Below are positions 4,561-10,839 of a DNA stretch of 10,839 nucleotides, in pieces. Numbering within the stretch: the stretch's first letter is position 1; every line of letters starts with the position of its first letter. The notes under the pieces were generated by a model. That model saw only the letters and a list, made by a program, of their open reading frames with translations. It did no database searches and was not told where the DNA came from. The stretch is from Angelakisella sp. (GTDB lineage: Bacteria; Bacillota; Clostridia; Oscillospirales; Ruminococcaceae): the NCBI GenBank assembly GCA_020025195.1, contig JAHHSN010000041.1:1-10839 (forward strand). The letters are read 5' to 3'. Position numbers and translations under genes: made by a program.

Positions 4561-6042
4561 ATGCAGGTGGGGTTCGATAACCAAAAATATCTGCAGCTGC
4601 AGTCGGATAAGATCGTAGAACGCATCCAGCAGTTCGGCGGCAAGCTGTACCTTGAATTCGGCGGCAAGCTCTTTGATGATTACCACGCATCCCGCGTGCT
4701 TCCGGGCTTCGAGCCGGACAGTAAGGTTCGGATGCTGATGAAGATGAAGGAGCATGTGGAGATCATTGTTGTCATCAACGCGGACGACATCGAAAAAAAC
4801 AAGCGCCGCGGCGACCTCGGCATTACCTATGACCTTGATGCACTGCGGCTCATCGACGCCTTCCGGGGCATCGGCCTTTTTGTAGGAAGCGTCTGCATTA
4901 CCCACTATCAGGAGCAGCCTGCCGCCGTCAATTTCCAGCACCGTTTGGAAGCGCTCGGCGTCAAGGTTTACCGCCACTACACCATTCGGGAATATCCCAC
5001 CAACCTCCCGCTGATCATCAGTGAGGACGGCTTCGGCAAGAACGATTATATCGAAACCTCCCACCCGCTGGTCGTGGTGACCGCGCCCGGACCCGGCAGC
5101 GGAAAGATGGCGGTCTGCCTTTCCCAGCTCTACTATGAGAGCAAGAGGGGAGAGACGGCGGGCTATGCCAAGTTTGAGACCTTCCCGGTATGGAACCTGT
5201 CCCTCAAGCATCCCATCAATCTGGCCTATGAGGCGGCCACCACCGATCTCAACGATGTCAATATGATCGATCCCTTCCATCTGGACGCCTACGGCGTGCA
5301 GGCGGTCAGCTACAACCGGGATATCGAGATTTTCCCAGTGCTCAATGCCATCTTTGAGAAGATCTTCGGCAATTCCCCCTATAAGAGCCCAACAGATATG
5401 GGTGTCAATATGATCGCCAGCTGTATTTCCGATGAGGAAATCTGCCGGAGAGCCTCCGAACAGGAGATCATCCGCCGCTACTATAACACCCGCTGCTCTG
5501 TGCGGCAGGGGATGTGCGATGCAAGCGAGGTTAATAAGCTGGAGCTTCTCATGAACCAGCTCGGCATCACCACCGCCGACCGCCCTGTTGCGGCGGCCGC
5601 CATGGAGGTGGCGGAGCGCACCGGTCAGCCTGCCATGGCGATCTCCCTTCCGGATGGGACGATCGTCACCGGAAAGACCTCCTCGCTTCTGGGGGCCAGC
5701 TCTGCGCTCATGCTCAATACCCTTAAAACGCTGGCGGGCATCCCGGACTGTATGCACCTCATCTCTCCCATCGTCATTGAGCCGATCCAGAAGCTCAAGA
5801 CCGAGCACATGGGCAACCATAACCCCCGTCTGCACTCCGATGAGATCCTCATTGCCCTTTCCATCTGCGCAGCGACCAACCCGATGGCGGCGCTCGCGAT
5901 GGAGCAGCTGCCGAAGCTCCGCGGCTGTGAGGCGCATTCCAGCGTGATCCTGTCCCGCGTGGATGAAAACGTTTATCAGAAGCTGGGCGTGAACCTCACC
6001 TGTGAACCCAAATACCAGACCAAAAAGCTTTACCACACCTAA
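4561..6042 (+). CDS. UPF0371/DUF1846 family protein, function unknown
   Basis: A 493-residue soluble protein of the usual length for UPF0371 (Pfam DUF1846), a family widespread in Bacillota and Actinobacteria. The opening GFDNQKYLQLQSDKIVERIQQF and GGKLYLEFGGKLFDDYHASRVLPGF (27-51) are hallmarks. The segment VVVTAPGPGSGK (171-182) resembles a nucleotide-binding P-loop, followed by a helix MAVCLSQLYYE. It lacks a neighbouring Walker B that I can name, so nucleotide binding is inference. The C-terminal third is rich in Ala/Met, with HMGNHNPRLHSDEILIALSICAATNPMAALAMEQL at about 416-450. No signal peptide or membrane segments. AAGGAGG precedes the ATG by about 11 bases. It is a single-gene unit between two terminators. 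No biochemical role is established to my knowledge. Confidence 0.93.
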   Translation: MQVGFDNQKYLQLQSDKIVERIQQFGGKLYLEFGGKLFDDYHASRVLPGFEPDSKVRMLMKMKEHVEIIVVINADDIEKNKRRGDLGITYDLDALRLIDAFRGIGLFVGSVCITHYQEQPAAVNFQHRLEALGVKVYRHYTIREYPTNLPLIISEDGFGKNDYIETSHPLVVVTAPGPGSGKMAVCLSQLYYESKRGETAGYAKFETFPVWNLSLKHPINLAYEAATTDLNDVNMIDPFHLDAYGVQAVSYNRDIEIFPVLNAIFEKIFGNSPYKSPTDMGVNMIASCISDEEICRRASEQEIIRRYYNTRCSVRQGMCDASEVNKLELLMNQLGITTADRPVAAAAMEVAERTGQPAMAISLPDGTIVTGKTSSLLGASSALMLNTLKTLAGIPDCMHLISPIVIEPIQKLKTEHMGNHNPRLHSDEILIALSICAATNPMAALAMEQLPKLRGCEAHSSVILSRVDENVYQKLGVNLTCEPKYQTKKLYHT

Positions 6043-6056
6043 TAAAACTAAGAATC

Positions 6057-6096
6057 AAGATCCTCCTCTGCCTTTGGGCGGCGGGGGATCTTTTTT
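6057..6096 (+). terminator. Intrinsic terminator after the DUF1846 gene
   Basis: AAGATCC (6057-6063) pairs with GGATCTT (6086-6092), the stem continuing inward through C/G-rich bases, and ends in six T's (6091-6096). Confidence 0.9.
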
Positions 6097-6320
6097 GCTT
6101 TAGGGCGGGGAAGAGAGGGTGGAAACACACCCTTGAAATTTGGTTTTATCCCTCTTTCTGTGCTCAATCGGTGCAGGGAATGCTTTTGCTAATTAAATAT
6201 TTTGGTCGTTATGCCAAATATTTTATATTATTAAAAATTTTGTTGAATACCATAAAAAAATGTATTATTATATTAGCTAATATATGAACTGTCTATGAAC
6301 AAGAAAGAGGAGTTGGTTTT
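6097..6320 (+). other. AT-rich non-coding gap before the sodium symporter gene
   Basis: No open frame of note. A small hairpin AGGGTG/CACCCT (6116-6121 with 6128-6133) lies near the left end; its left arm could instead pair with the CCCTCT at about 6152. A loose repeat AAATATTTTGG/CCAAATATTTT lies around 6196-6224. The right part holds the promoter and palindrome listed separately and a good AGAGGAG site 8 bases before ATG 6321. I recognise no riboswitch. Confidence 0.5.
6243..6284 (+). promoter_or_regulatory. Promoter and 16-bp palindrome of the sodium symporter gene
   Basis: TTGAAT (6243-6248), 17 bases, TATTAT (6266-6271). The perfect palindrome TATATTAGCTAATATA (6269-6284) overlaps the end of the -10 and the expected start site, a classic place for a repressor. 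AT-richness makes chance palindromes more likely here, so the operator role is tentative. Confidence 0.55.
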
Positions 6321-7754
6321 ATGGAACACAACCGAGGAAATTGGGGCAGCAATATTGGATTTTTGCTGACCACCATCGGTTCTGCCGTCGGTCTCGGCAA
6401 CATTTGGGGGTTCCCCTTTAAGATGGGAAAACACGGTGGCTTTACCTTTCTGATCATCTATCTGGTACTGTCACTCTTGGTTGGCTTTGTCATTATGACA
6501 TCGGAGCTGGCACTGGGTCGCATCACCGGAAAGAACGTTGTCAGCACCTATTATCAGGTCTCCAAGAAGTTTAAGTGGATCGGCTGGCTGGCCATTCTGG
6601 CTCCGTTCCTTATCATGAGCTTTTATTCGGTGCTGGGCGGCTACTGCATTGAGTACATGACCCTCAACTTCGCGAATCTCGCCTTCGGACGGGAGTCCAG
6701 CGCGGGCGGAGAGCTGTTTGGCGCAATGTGCTCTGAGCAGTTCGGCGCGGCTATTGCTACCATCCTCTTCATTATTGTTTGCCTGCTCATCGTTAAGGGC
6801 GGCATCAAGGACGGTATTGAGAAGTTTAATAAGGTCGGTATGCCGGCTCTCTTCTTTATGCTGGTCATTATCATCATCCGTTCCCTGACGCTCCCCGGTG
6901 CGGTGGAAGGTCTCAAGTTTATGTTTGTTCCCGACTATGCCGTTACGGCGGGCTTTGTGGAGGAGGCTCCCAGCTTTCTTTCCTCTCTCGCGGCGGCGGG
7001 CGGCCAGATGTTCTTCTCGCTCTCTCTCGCGATGGGCATCATCGTGACCTATGGCTCCTACCTTTCCAAAAAGGAGAACATCGTCCGGAATTCTCTCGTC
7101 ATCGTCATCGCTGATACCATCGTCGCCCTGATGGCGGGCCTTGCTGTCATTCCTGCGGCGGTCGCCCTGCACGGCACCGACGCCGCGCTCTCCGGCCCCA
7201 GCCTTCTCTTTGTCACCCTTCAGGATGTTTTCGCCGAGATGGGCTCCATTGGTTCTCTGTTCGGCGTTATCTTCTATCTCTTTGTACTCATCGCGGCGGT
7301 GACCTCCGCCATCTCCCTCATTGAGGTCATCGCAACCTACTTTATGGACCGCTCGATGGAGAAGCACAAGAAGCCAGGCAACCGGACCAAGATCAGCGCC
7401 TGGATCTGCGCCGCGATCGCGGTGGAGGCGGTGCTGGTCGCCGTGGACGGACTCGGCTCCAATGGCCTTTGGGTCCCGTTCCAGAGCTTTGGCATTTATA
7501 GCTTCAATGACTGCTGGCTCGACTTTATGGATTGCATCTCCGAGGGCTTCTTCATGCCCATTGGCGCGCTGCTCATGTCCATTATGATTGGCTGGGAGCT
7601 GAAACCCAAGACCGTCCTCGATGAGATCAAGATCGGATCTTCCCTGCGGATGGACAAGTACTATACTTTCTGCATCCGCTATGTGGTGCCGCTTGCCATG
7701 CTGCTCATCCTGGCGGGTCAGATCTCCCAGTTCTTTAATCTCAACTGGTTCTAA
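6321..7754 (+). CDS. Neurotransmitter:sodium symporter (NSS) family amino-acid transporter
   Basis: A 477-residue membrane protein of the LeuT-fold SNF family, most like the 11-helix bacterial type (MhsT/TnaT group), which take up amino acids with sodium. Helix 1 reads TTIGSAVGLGNIWGFPF (17-33), with Ala22 and Asn27 at the Na1-site positions. Helix 6 reads FFSLSLAMGIIVTYGSYL (231-248), typical of the unwound substrate-binding helix. Helix 8 has VTSAISLIE, with Thr328/Ser329 at the Na2 positions. Helix 10 begins LDFMD, with Asp404 at the extracellular gate. The partner gate arginine of helix 1 (Arg30 in LeuT) is Gly30 here, which is odd. Substrate is not decidable; hydrophobic or aromatic amino acids are usual. 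Single gene with its own promoter and terminator. Confidence 0.95.
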   Translation: MEHNRGNWGSNIGFLLTTIGSAVGLGNIWGFPFKMGKHGGFTFLIIYLVLSLLVGFVIMTSELALGRITGKNVVSTYYQVSKKFKWIGWLAILAPFLIMSFYSVLGGYCIEYMTLNFANLAFGRESSAGGELFGAMCSEQFGAAIATILFIIVCLLIVKGGIKDGIEKFNKVGMPALFFMLVIIIIRSLTLPGAVEGLKFMFVPDYAVTAGFVEEAPSFLSSLAAAGGQMFFSLSLAMGIIVTYGSYLSKKENIVRNSLVIVIADTIVALMAGLAVIPAAVALHGTDAALSGPSLLFVTLQDVFAEMGSIGSLFGVIFYLFVLIAAVTSAISLIEVIATYFMDRSMEKHKKPGNRTKISAWICAAIAVEAVLVAVDGLGSNGLWVPFQSFGIYSFNDCWLDFMDCISEGFFMPIGALLMSIMIGWELKPKTVLDEIKIGSSLRMDKYYTFCIRYVVPLAMLLILAGQISQFFNLNWF

Positions 7755-7769
7755 GCTCAAAGGAAATCG

Positions 7770-7802
7770 GCTCTCCTGCCACGGCGGGGGAGCTTTTCTT
7801 TT
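7770..7802 (+). terminator. Intrinsic terminator after the sodium symporter gene
   Basis: GCTCTCCTGC (7770-7779) pairs with GCGGGGGAGC (7784-7793; two G-T pairs) around a 4-base loop, followed by TTTTCTTTT. Confidence 0.88.
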
Positions 7803-7803
7803 A

Positions 7804-7832
7804 TTGTAAGGCGGAGCCGGCTGTGGTAAAAT
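7804..7832 (+). promoter_or_regulatory. Promoter of the sugar kinase/ylmH/ykvI-like operon
   Basis: TTGTAA (7804-7809), 17 bases, TAAAAT (7827-7832). Predicted start near 7839 lies after the first in-frame ATG (7834), which supports the later start at 7867. Confidence 0.55.
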
Positions 7833-7866
7833 AATGGCTGAAAACGAGAAGGAAAGGGGAAGAAAA

Positions 7867-8835
7867 ATGGCAGAGGTCGTGGCATTGGGGGAACTCCTCA
7901 TTGACTTTACCACAGAGCGGACGGACGAAAACGGGTACCCCTGTATGCAGGCACATCCCGGCGGAGCGCCCGCCAATTTCCTTGCGGCACTGGCCGCCTG
8001 CGAGGTGGAAACTGCGCTCCTTTCCAAGGTGGGAGAGGACGCCTTCGGCAATCTCCTTACCGATACCGTGAAGCGGCTCGGCATTGAGACGAGCGGCATA
8101 GTGCGGGATAAAGGTGCCTTTACCACCCTTGCCTTTGTTACGGTGGAGGGGGACGGAGAGCGGCGCTTCAGCTTTGCAAGGAAGCCGGGCGCCGATACAA
8201 GACTCTGTTATGAGGAGCTGAGGCTTTCGCTGCTTTCTTCCGCCCGGGTCTTTCACTTTGGTTCCCTTTCCCTCACCGATGAACCGGCGCGGACGGCGAC
8301 CCGAAAAGCCGCCGCTCTGGCGAAGGAGCAGGGACTGCTCCTCTCCTTTGACCCCAATCTCCGGGAGCCGCTGTGGGATTCCCTGAAGCGGGCCCGGGAG
8401 GAGATGCTCTGGGGGCTTACCATGGCAGACATTGTGAAGCTGAGCGAGGAGGAGGTCCGCTTTCTTCTGGGGACAGAACCGGAGGAGGGGGCCAAACGCC
8501 TTCTTTCGGAGTTCGGCCTTCGTCTTGTGATGGTGACCCTGGGGAAGAAGGGGGCTTACCTTATGAACCGAAACGCCGCCTGCCGGATAACGGCGCCGGC
8601 GGTTTGCCCCGTGGATACCACCGGGGCAGGGGACATTTTCGGCGGTTTTGCGCTGGCGGGGCTTCTGAAAGAGTCTGTCCGGCCGGAGGAGCTTTCCGAG
8701 GAACAGCTTCGTTCCATCGGGCGCTTTGCCGTGACGGCGGCCTCGCTTTCCACCGAGCACTTCGGCGGCATCAGCAGCGTTCCCTCCATCGAGGAGGTCC
8801 GGGAACGCCTGGAGAAAGAAAATAGCCATGGATAA
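7867..8835 (+). CDS. PfkB-family carbohydrate kinase, probably fructokinase
   Basis: A 322-residue cytoplasmic kinase expected to phosphorylate a sugar, with fructose as best guess. Seen: VALGELLIDF at the N terminus; the sugar-binding motif GGAPANFLAALA (32-43); LLSKVGEDAFG (51-61); SFDPNLREPLW (160-170), close to fructokinases; and the family signature PVDTTGAGDIFGGFALAGLL (248-267), with the catalytic base Asp256 and the anion hole GAGD. The start at 7867 is preferred over 7834: AAGGGGAAG is well spaced, family homology begins at AEVVALGE, and the promoter predicts a start site downstream of 7834. First gene of a three-gene operon. No sugar transporter is adjacent. Ribokinase-type or 2-keto-3-deoxygluconate kinase activity cannot be excluded. 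Confidence 0.92.
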   Translation: MAEVVALGELLIDFTTERTDENGYPCMQAHPGGAPANFLAALAACEVETALLSKVGEDAFGNLLTDTVKRLGIETSGIVRDKGAFTTLAFVTVEGDGERRFSFARKPGADTRLCYEELRLSLLSSARVFHFGSLSLTDEPARTATRKAAALAKEQGLLLSFDPNLREPLWDSLKRAREEMLWGLTMADIVKLSEEEVRFLLGTEPEEGAKRLLSEFGLRLVMVTLGKKGAYLMNRNAACRITAPAVCPVDTTGAGDIFGGFALAGLLKESVRPEELSEEQLRSIGRFAVTAASLSTEHFGGISSVPSIEEVRERLEKENSHG

Positions 8836-8847
8836 GGAGAAAGTGTT

Positions 8848-9642
8848 ATGAAGGAGAGAGGAGAGATCCTGCGACGGTTTCCCGACGGGGAGGATCGTCT
8901 CTTGGCGGCGCGGCTTCTGGACCTTACAGACCGGGCCGAGCACCGCAACGTGCTCGCATTTTCGCGGTTTTTGAACCCCCGCGAGCAGGAGCTTGCCCGA
9001 CGACTTTTGGAATACGCCGGATGCCCCAAGCATATTCTATCGGGGGGATATGAGGACGCCGAGCGGAAGGCCCTCCTTCTTCTGCCGGATTATCTTGAGG
9101 GGGAAGACCTCGATGAGGAAACGCTTCCCTTCACGGTGCTGCACGCCGGGTGGGGGCGGGAAAACAAGGCCTCCCACCGGGATGTTCTTGGCAGTCTCAT
9201 GTCGCTCGGCATCGAGCGGGACACCGTGGGGGATATTCTGGTGGAGGAGACCGGCTGCGACGTCATCCTCATGAAGGAGCTCGCGCCGTTTTTAAGGGAA
9301 AACTGGGAAAGCATCGGGCGCTTTCGCATACACCCGGAAGAAAAAGGCCTTGAGGAGCTTTTGCCCCCTGTGGCCGATGAAGTCCTCCTCAGGGATACTG
9401 TTGCGGCGCCGCGTCTGGACGCGCTGGTCGGGGTCGGCTTTTCCATGGGGCGAAGCCGGGCGGCGGAGCTGGTCCGCTCCGGGCGAGTCATGAAAAACGG
9501 CCGACAGTCCTTAAAGCCCGATGTCGTTTTGAAAGAAGGGGACGTTATCACCGCGAGAGGATTCGGCAAGTTTGTTCTGGAGGAGATCGGGCCGCCTTCC
9601 AAAAAAGGAAGGCTTCGCATCACGCTCCGTAAATTCGGCTGA
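8848..9642 (+). CDS. ylmH: YlmH-type S4-domain RNA-binding protein
   Basis: A 264-residue protein of normal YlmH length. Hallmarks: LDLTDRAEHRNVLAFSRFLNPREQELA (24-50), the central SHRDVLGSLMSLGIERDTVGDILV (109-132), and a C-terminal S4 RNA-binding domain (about 187-248) with RLDALVGVGFSMGRSRAAELVRSGRVMKNG. In Bacillus subtilis ylmH lies in the ylm cluster beside division genes, and the protein binds ribosomes; a part in ribosome-associated quality control has been reported. Here it is 12 bases after the sugar kinase gene, with AAGGAG 8 bases before the ATG, and no sepF, ylmG or divIVA nearby. Co-transcription with a kinase and a transporter looks like genome shuffling rather than a pathway. 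Confidence 0.92.
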   Translation: MKERGEILRRFPDGEDRLLAARLLDLTDRAEHRNVLAFSRFLNPREQELARRLLEYAGCPKHILSGGYEDAERKALLLLPDYLEGEDLDEETLPFTVLHAGWGRENKASHRDVLGSLMSLGIERDTVGDILVEETGCDVILMKELAPFLRENWESIGRFRIHPEEKGLEELLPPVADEVLLRDTVAAPRLDALVGVGFSMGRSRAAELVRSGRVMKNGRQSLKPDVVLKEGDVITARGFGKFVLEEIGPPSKKGRLRITLRKFG

Positions 9643-9662
9643 TGAGAGGGTGATCTTTTGAG

Positions 9663-10757
9663 ATGAAAGAGGAAAACGCTCTGCGCCTCGGCTTTACCTA
9701 TGCCGGCTGCTTTCTCGGTGCCGGCTTTGTCTCCGGTCAGGAGCTGTGGCAGTTCTTTGGTGCGTTCGGTCCCAAAGGCTTCTGGGGGCTTTGGGCGGCG
9801 GTCATTCTGTTCTTTCTCTTTGGCGTTATGCTCCTCAGGCTGATTCATAAGACCGGCTGCTATCAGCCGGATATTCTGGTAGCGGGAGAGAAAAACATCT
9901 TTCTTCGGACGCTTTCCGGGATATTTCAGCTCTTTTTCTGGCTCGGCGTCTATGTGATTATGGCAGCGGGGGTCGGCGCTCTAGGAGAGCGGATGCTGGG
10001 TCTTTCCCCCGCCCTCGGGAGTTTTCTGTTCTGCCTTGTTGTGACGCTTCTTTCCCTTGGGGGCACACGCGGCATGATGAATGTCTTTTCGGTAGCGGTT
10101 CCGCTTCTGGCGGTTTCCTCCGTGGTCATCAGCTTCCTCACGGTTTCCCGCTGCGGCGTCGGGAATTTCACTTTCCCGGAAAGCAACGCCGGACAGAACC
10201 CGCTGCTTAAAACATGGTGGCTCGCGGCTTTCACTTATGTTTCGTATAATATTTTTGTTGCCATCGGCATCCTTGCGCCGATCGGAGAGGTTGTCCGGCA
10301 GAAAAAAACGGTACTCGGGGGGATCGGCGTGGGGTGCTGCATCCTTCTTGCCATCGCAGGCGGCATCGTTATGGCGCTCGGCTCCCAACCCGCGGCGGTT
10401 CAGGCGGAACTTCCCATGCTGGAGGTCGCGGCTTCGGTGGGACCGGTCTGGTATCGTCTCTACGGCTTCCTTCTTTTGGTAGGGATGATGGGTACCTCGC
10501 TTTCCTGCACGGTTGCGGCGGAAAATTACTGCTACCGCAAGGCGCCTTTCTGGCTGAGTCATCGGGTGCTCCTCGCCTCATCCGGCGGAACGATCATCTG
10601 GCTTTGCAGTCTCGGTGGCTTTGGCGAGCTGGTCGGCACCGTCTACCCCATCTTTGGCTATTGCGGTGCAGCAGCGCTCCTCGGACTGGTCATTCACTAT
10701 TTTAAGGCGAGTTTCAGGACGAAAACGAGGTGTAAAGTGAAACGGCATTACAGATAG
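9663..10757 (+). CDS. YkvI-family membrane protein (APC-superfamily-like transporter)
   Basis: A 364-residue integral membrane protein of the YkvI/COG3949 type. The first helix, FTYAGCFLGAGFVSGQELWQFF (11-32), carries the GAGFxSGQE signature, which resembles the unwound first helix of amino-acid transporters. About ten hydrophobic segments follow, including WWLAAFTYVSYNIFVAIGILAPIGE (185-209), and the C-terminal tail is basic. The substrate is unknown; amino-acid or polyamine-type permease activity is inferred from fold only. It starts 20 bases after ylmH with GAGAGGGTGATC, a long match to the 16S anti-Shine-Dalgarno, about 12 bases before the ATG. Last gene of the operon. Confidence 0.9.
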   Translation: MKEENALRLGFTYAGCFLGAGFVSGQELWQFFGAFGPKGFWGLWAAVILFFLFGVMLLRLIHKTGCYQPDILVAGEKNIFLRTLSGIFQLFFWLGVYVIMAAGVGALGERMLGLSPALGSFLFCLVVTLLSLGGTRGMMNVFSVAVPLLAVSSVVISFLTVSRCGVGNFTFPESNAGQNPLLKTWWLAAFTYVSYNIFVAIGILAPIGEVVRQKKTVLGGIGVGCCILLAIAGGIVMALGSQPAAVQAELPMLEVAASVGPVWYRLYGFLLLVGMMGTSLSCTVAAENYCYRKAPFWLSHRVLLASSGGTIIWLCSLGGFGELVGTVYPIFGYCGAAALLGLVIHYFKASFRTKTRCKVKRHYR

Positions 10758-10774
10758 AAACTGGAATTTTAACG

Positions 10775-10809
10775 GACCTTCCCCTCCTGAGCCGGGGAGG
10801 GTCTTTTTT
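10775..10809 (+). terminator. Intrinsic terminator closing the kinase/ylmH/ykvI-like operon
   Basis: GACCTTCCCC (10775-10784) pairs with GGGGAGGGTC (10794-10803) with one G-T pair, followed by six T's (10804-10809). The last 30 bases of the window hold nothing I can recognise. Confidence 0.92.
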
Positions 10810-10839
10810 GTTTTAATCCTTCCTTTCTCGGCATATGGA

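Noticed and set aside
4510..6036. 508-codon open frame on the minus strand opposite the DUF1846 gene
   Set aside because: It is antisense to a gene with clear family motifs and a good RBS; its protein is rich in His/Arg/Gly/Asp without any domain and it starts inside the other gene without an RBS. It arises from GC-biased codons.
6097..6242. Possible riboswitch before the sodium symporter
   Set aside because: Only small hairpins are seen, upstream of the best promoter, and no known conserved riboswitch core could be recognised.
7834..7866. Earlier ATG of the sugar kinase
   Set aside because: No RBS before it, highly charged 11-residue leader, and predicted promoter start is downstream.
6471..8126. 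551-codon open frame on the minus strand opposite the symporter and kinase genes
   Set aside because: It spans two real plus-strand genes and a terminator, and has low-complexity composition with no recognisable domain.
7801..9033. 410-codon minus-strand frame opposite the kinase gene
   Set aside because: Antisense shadow of the PfkB and ylmH genes; no domain or RBS.

Overview
The window looks like a chromosomal stretch of a low-to-mid GC Bacillota, most likely class Clostridia (gut Oscillospiraceae/Lachnospiraceae type). The evidence is the gene families (UPF0371/DUF1846, YkvI, YlmH, TnpV), strong AGGAGG-type ribosome binding sites, sigma-A-like promoters (17-bp spacers) and GC-rich hairpin plus T-run terminators. 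I see no rRNA, tRNA, CRISPR array or complete insertion sequence.

Region 1 (1-1916, all on the minus strand, visibly AT-richer than the rest) is a zinc-type metal-uptake operon followed by a mobile-element scrap. A Fur-family regulator (889-1323) is read first. Next comes a 98-residue Cys/His-containing membrane protein (561-857), then a ZnuA/AdcA-type lipoprotein that runs off the left edge inside its His-rich loop. The promoter carries a perfect 13-bp inverted repeat over its -10 box, start site and Shine-Dalgarno, so the regulator probably represses its own operon. A folded element ending in a U-run lies between the small gene and the lipoprotein gene. Upstream lies a TnpV-family transposon gene (1509-1916) without a visible ribosome binding site, which suggests that this edge was built by mobile DNA.

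Region 2 (1917-4410): a strong bidirectional hairpin and a second hairpin separate the acquired-looking part from the GC-richer backbone. A cation diffusion facilitator (2099-3265, minus) and an EamA/DMT permease (3469-4410, plus) are divergently transcribed from two back-to-back promoters.

Region 3 (4411-7802): a UPF0371/DUF1846 protein of unknown function (4561-6042) is preceded by a promoter with a palindrome in its spacer and by a terminator hairpin that any transcript from that promoter must cross. After a terminator and an AT-rich gap come a neurotransmitter:sodium symporter (6321-7754) and its terminator.

Region 4 (7803-10809): a tight plus-strand operon of PfkB sugar kinase, YlmH-type S4 RNA-binding protein and YkvI-type membrane transporter (gaps of 12 and 20 bases), closed by a terminator. 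The functional link among these three is not obvious.

Nothing here is a clear new multi-gene system. The most interesting parts are the Fur-like/small Cys-His membrane protein/ZnuA operon with its layered regulation, and the promoter-palindrome-terminator arrangement in front of the DUF1846 gene.
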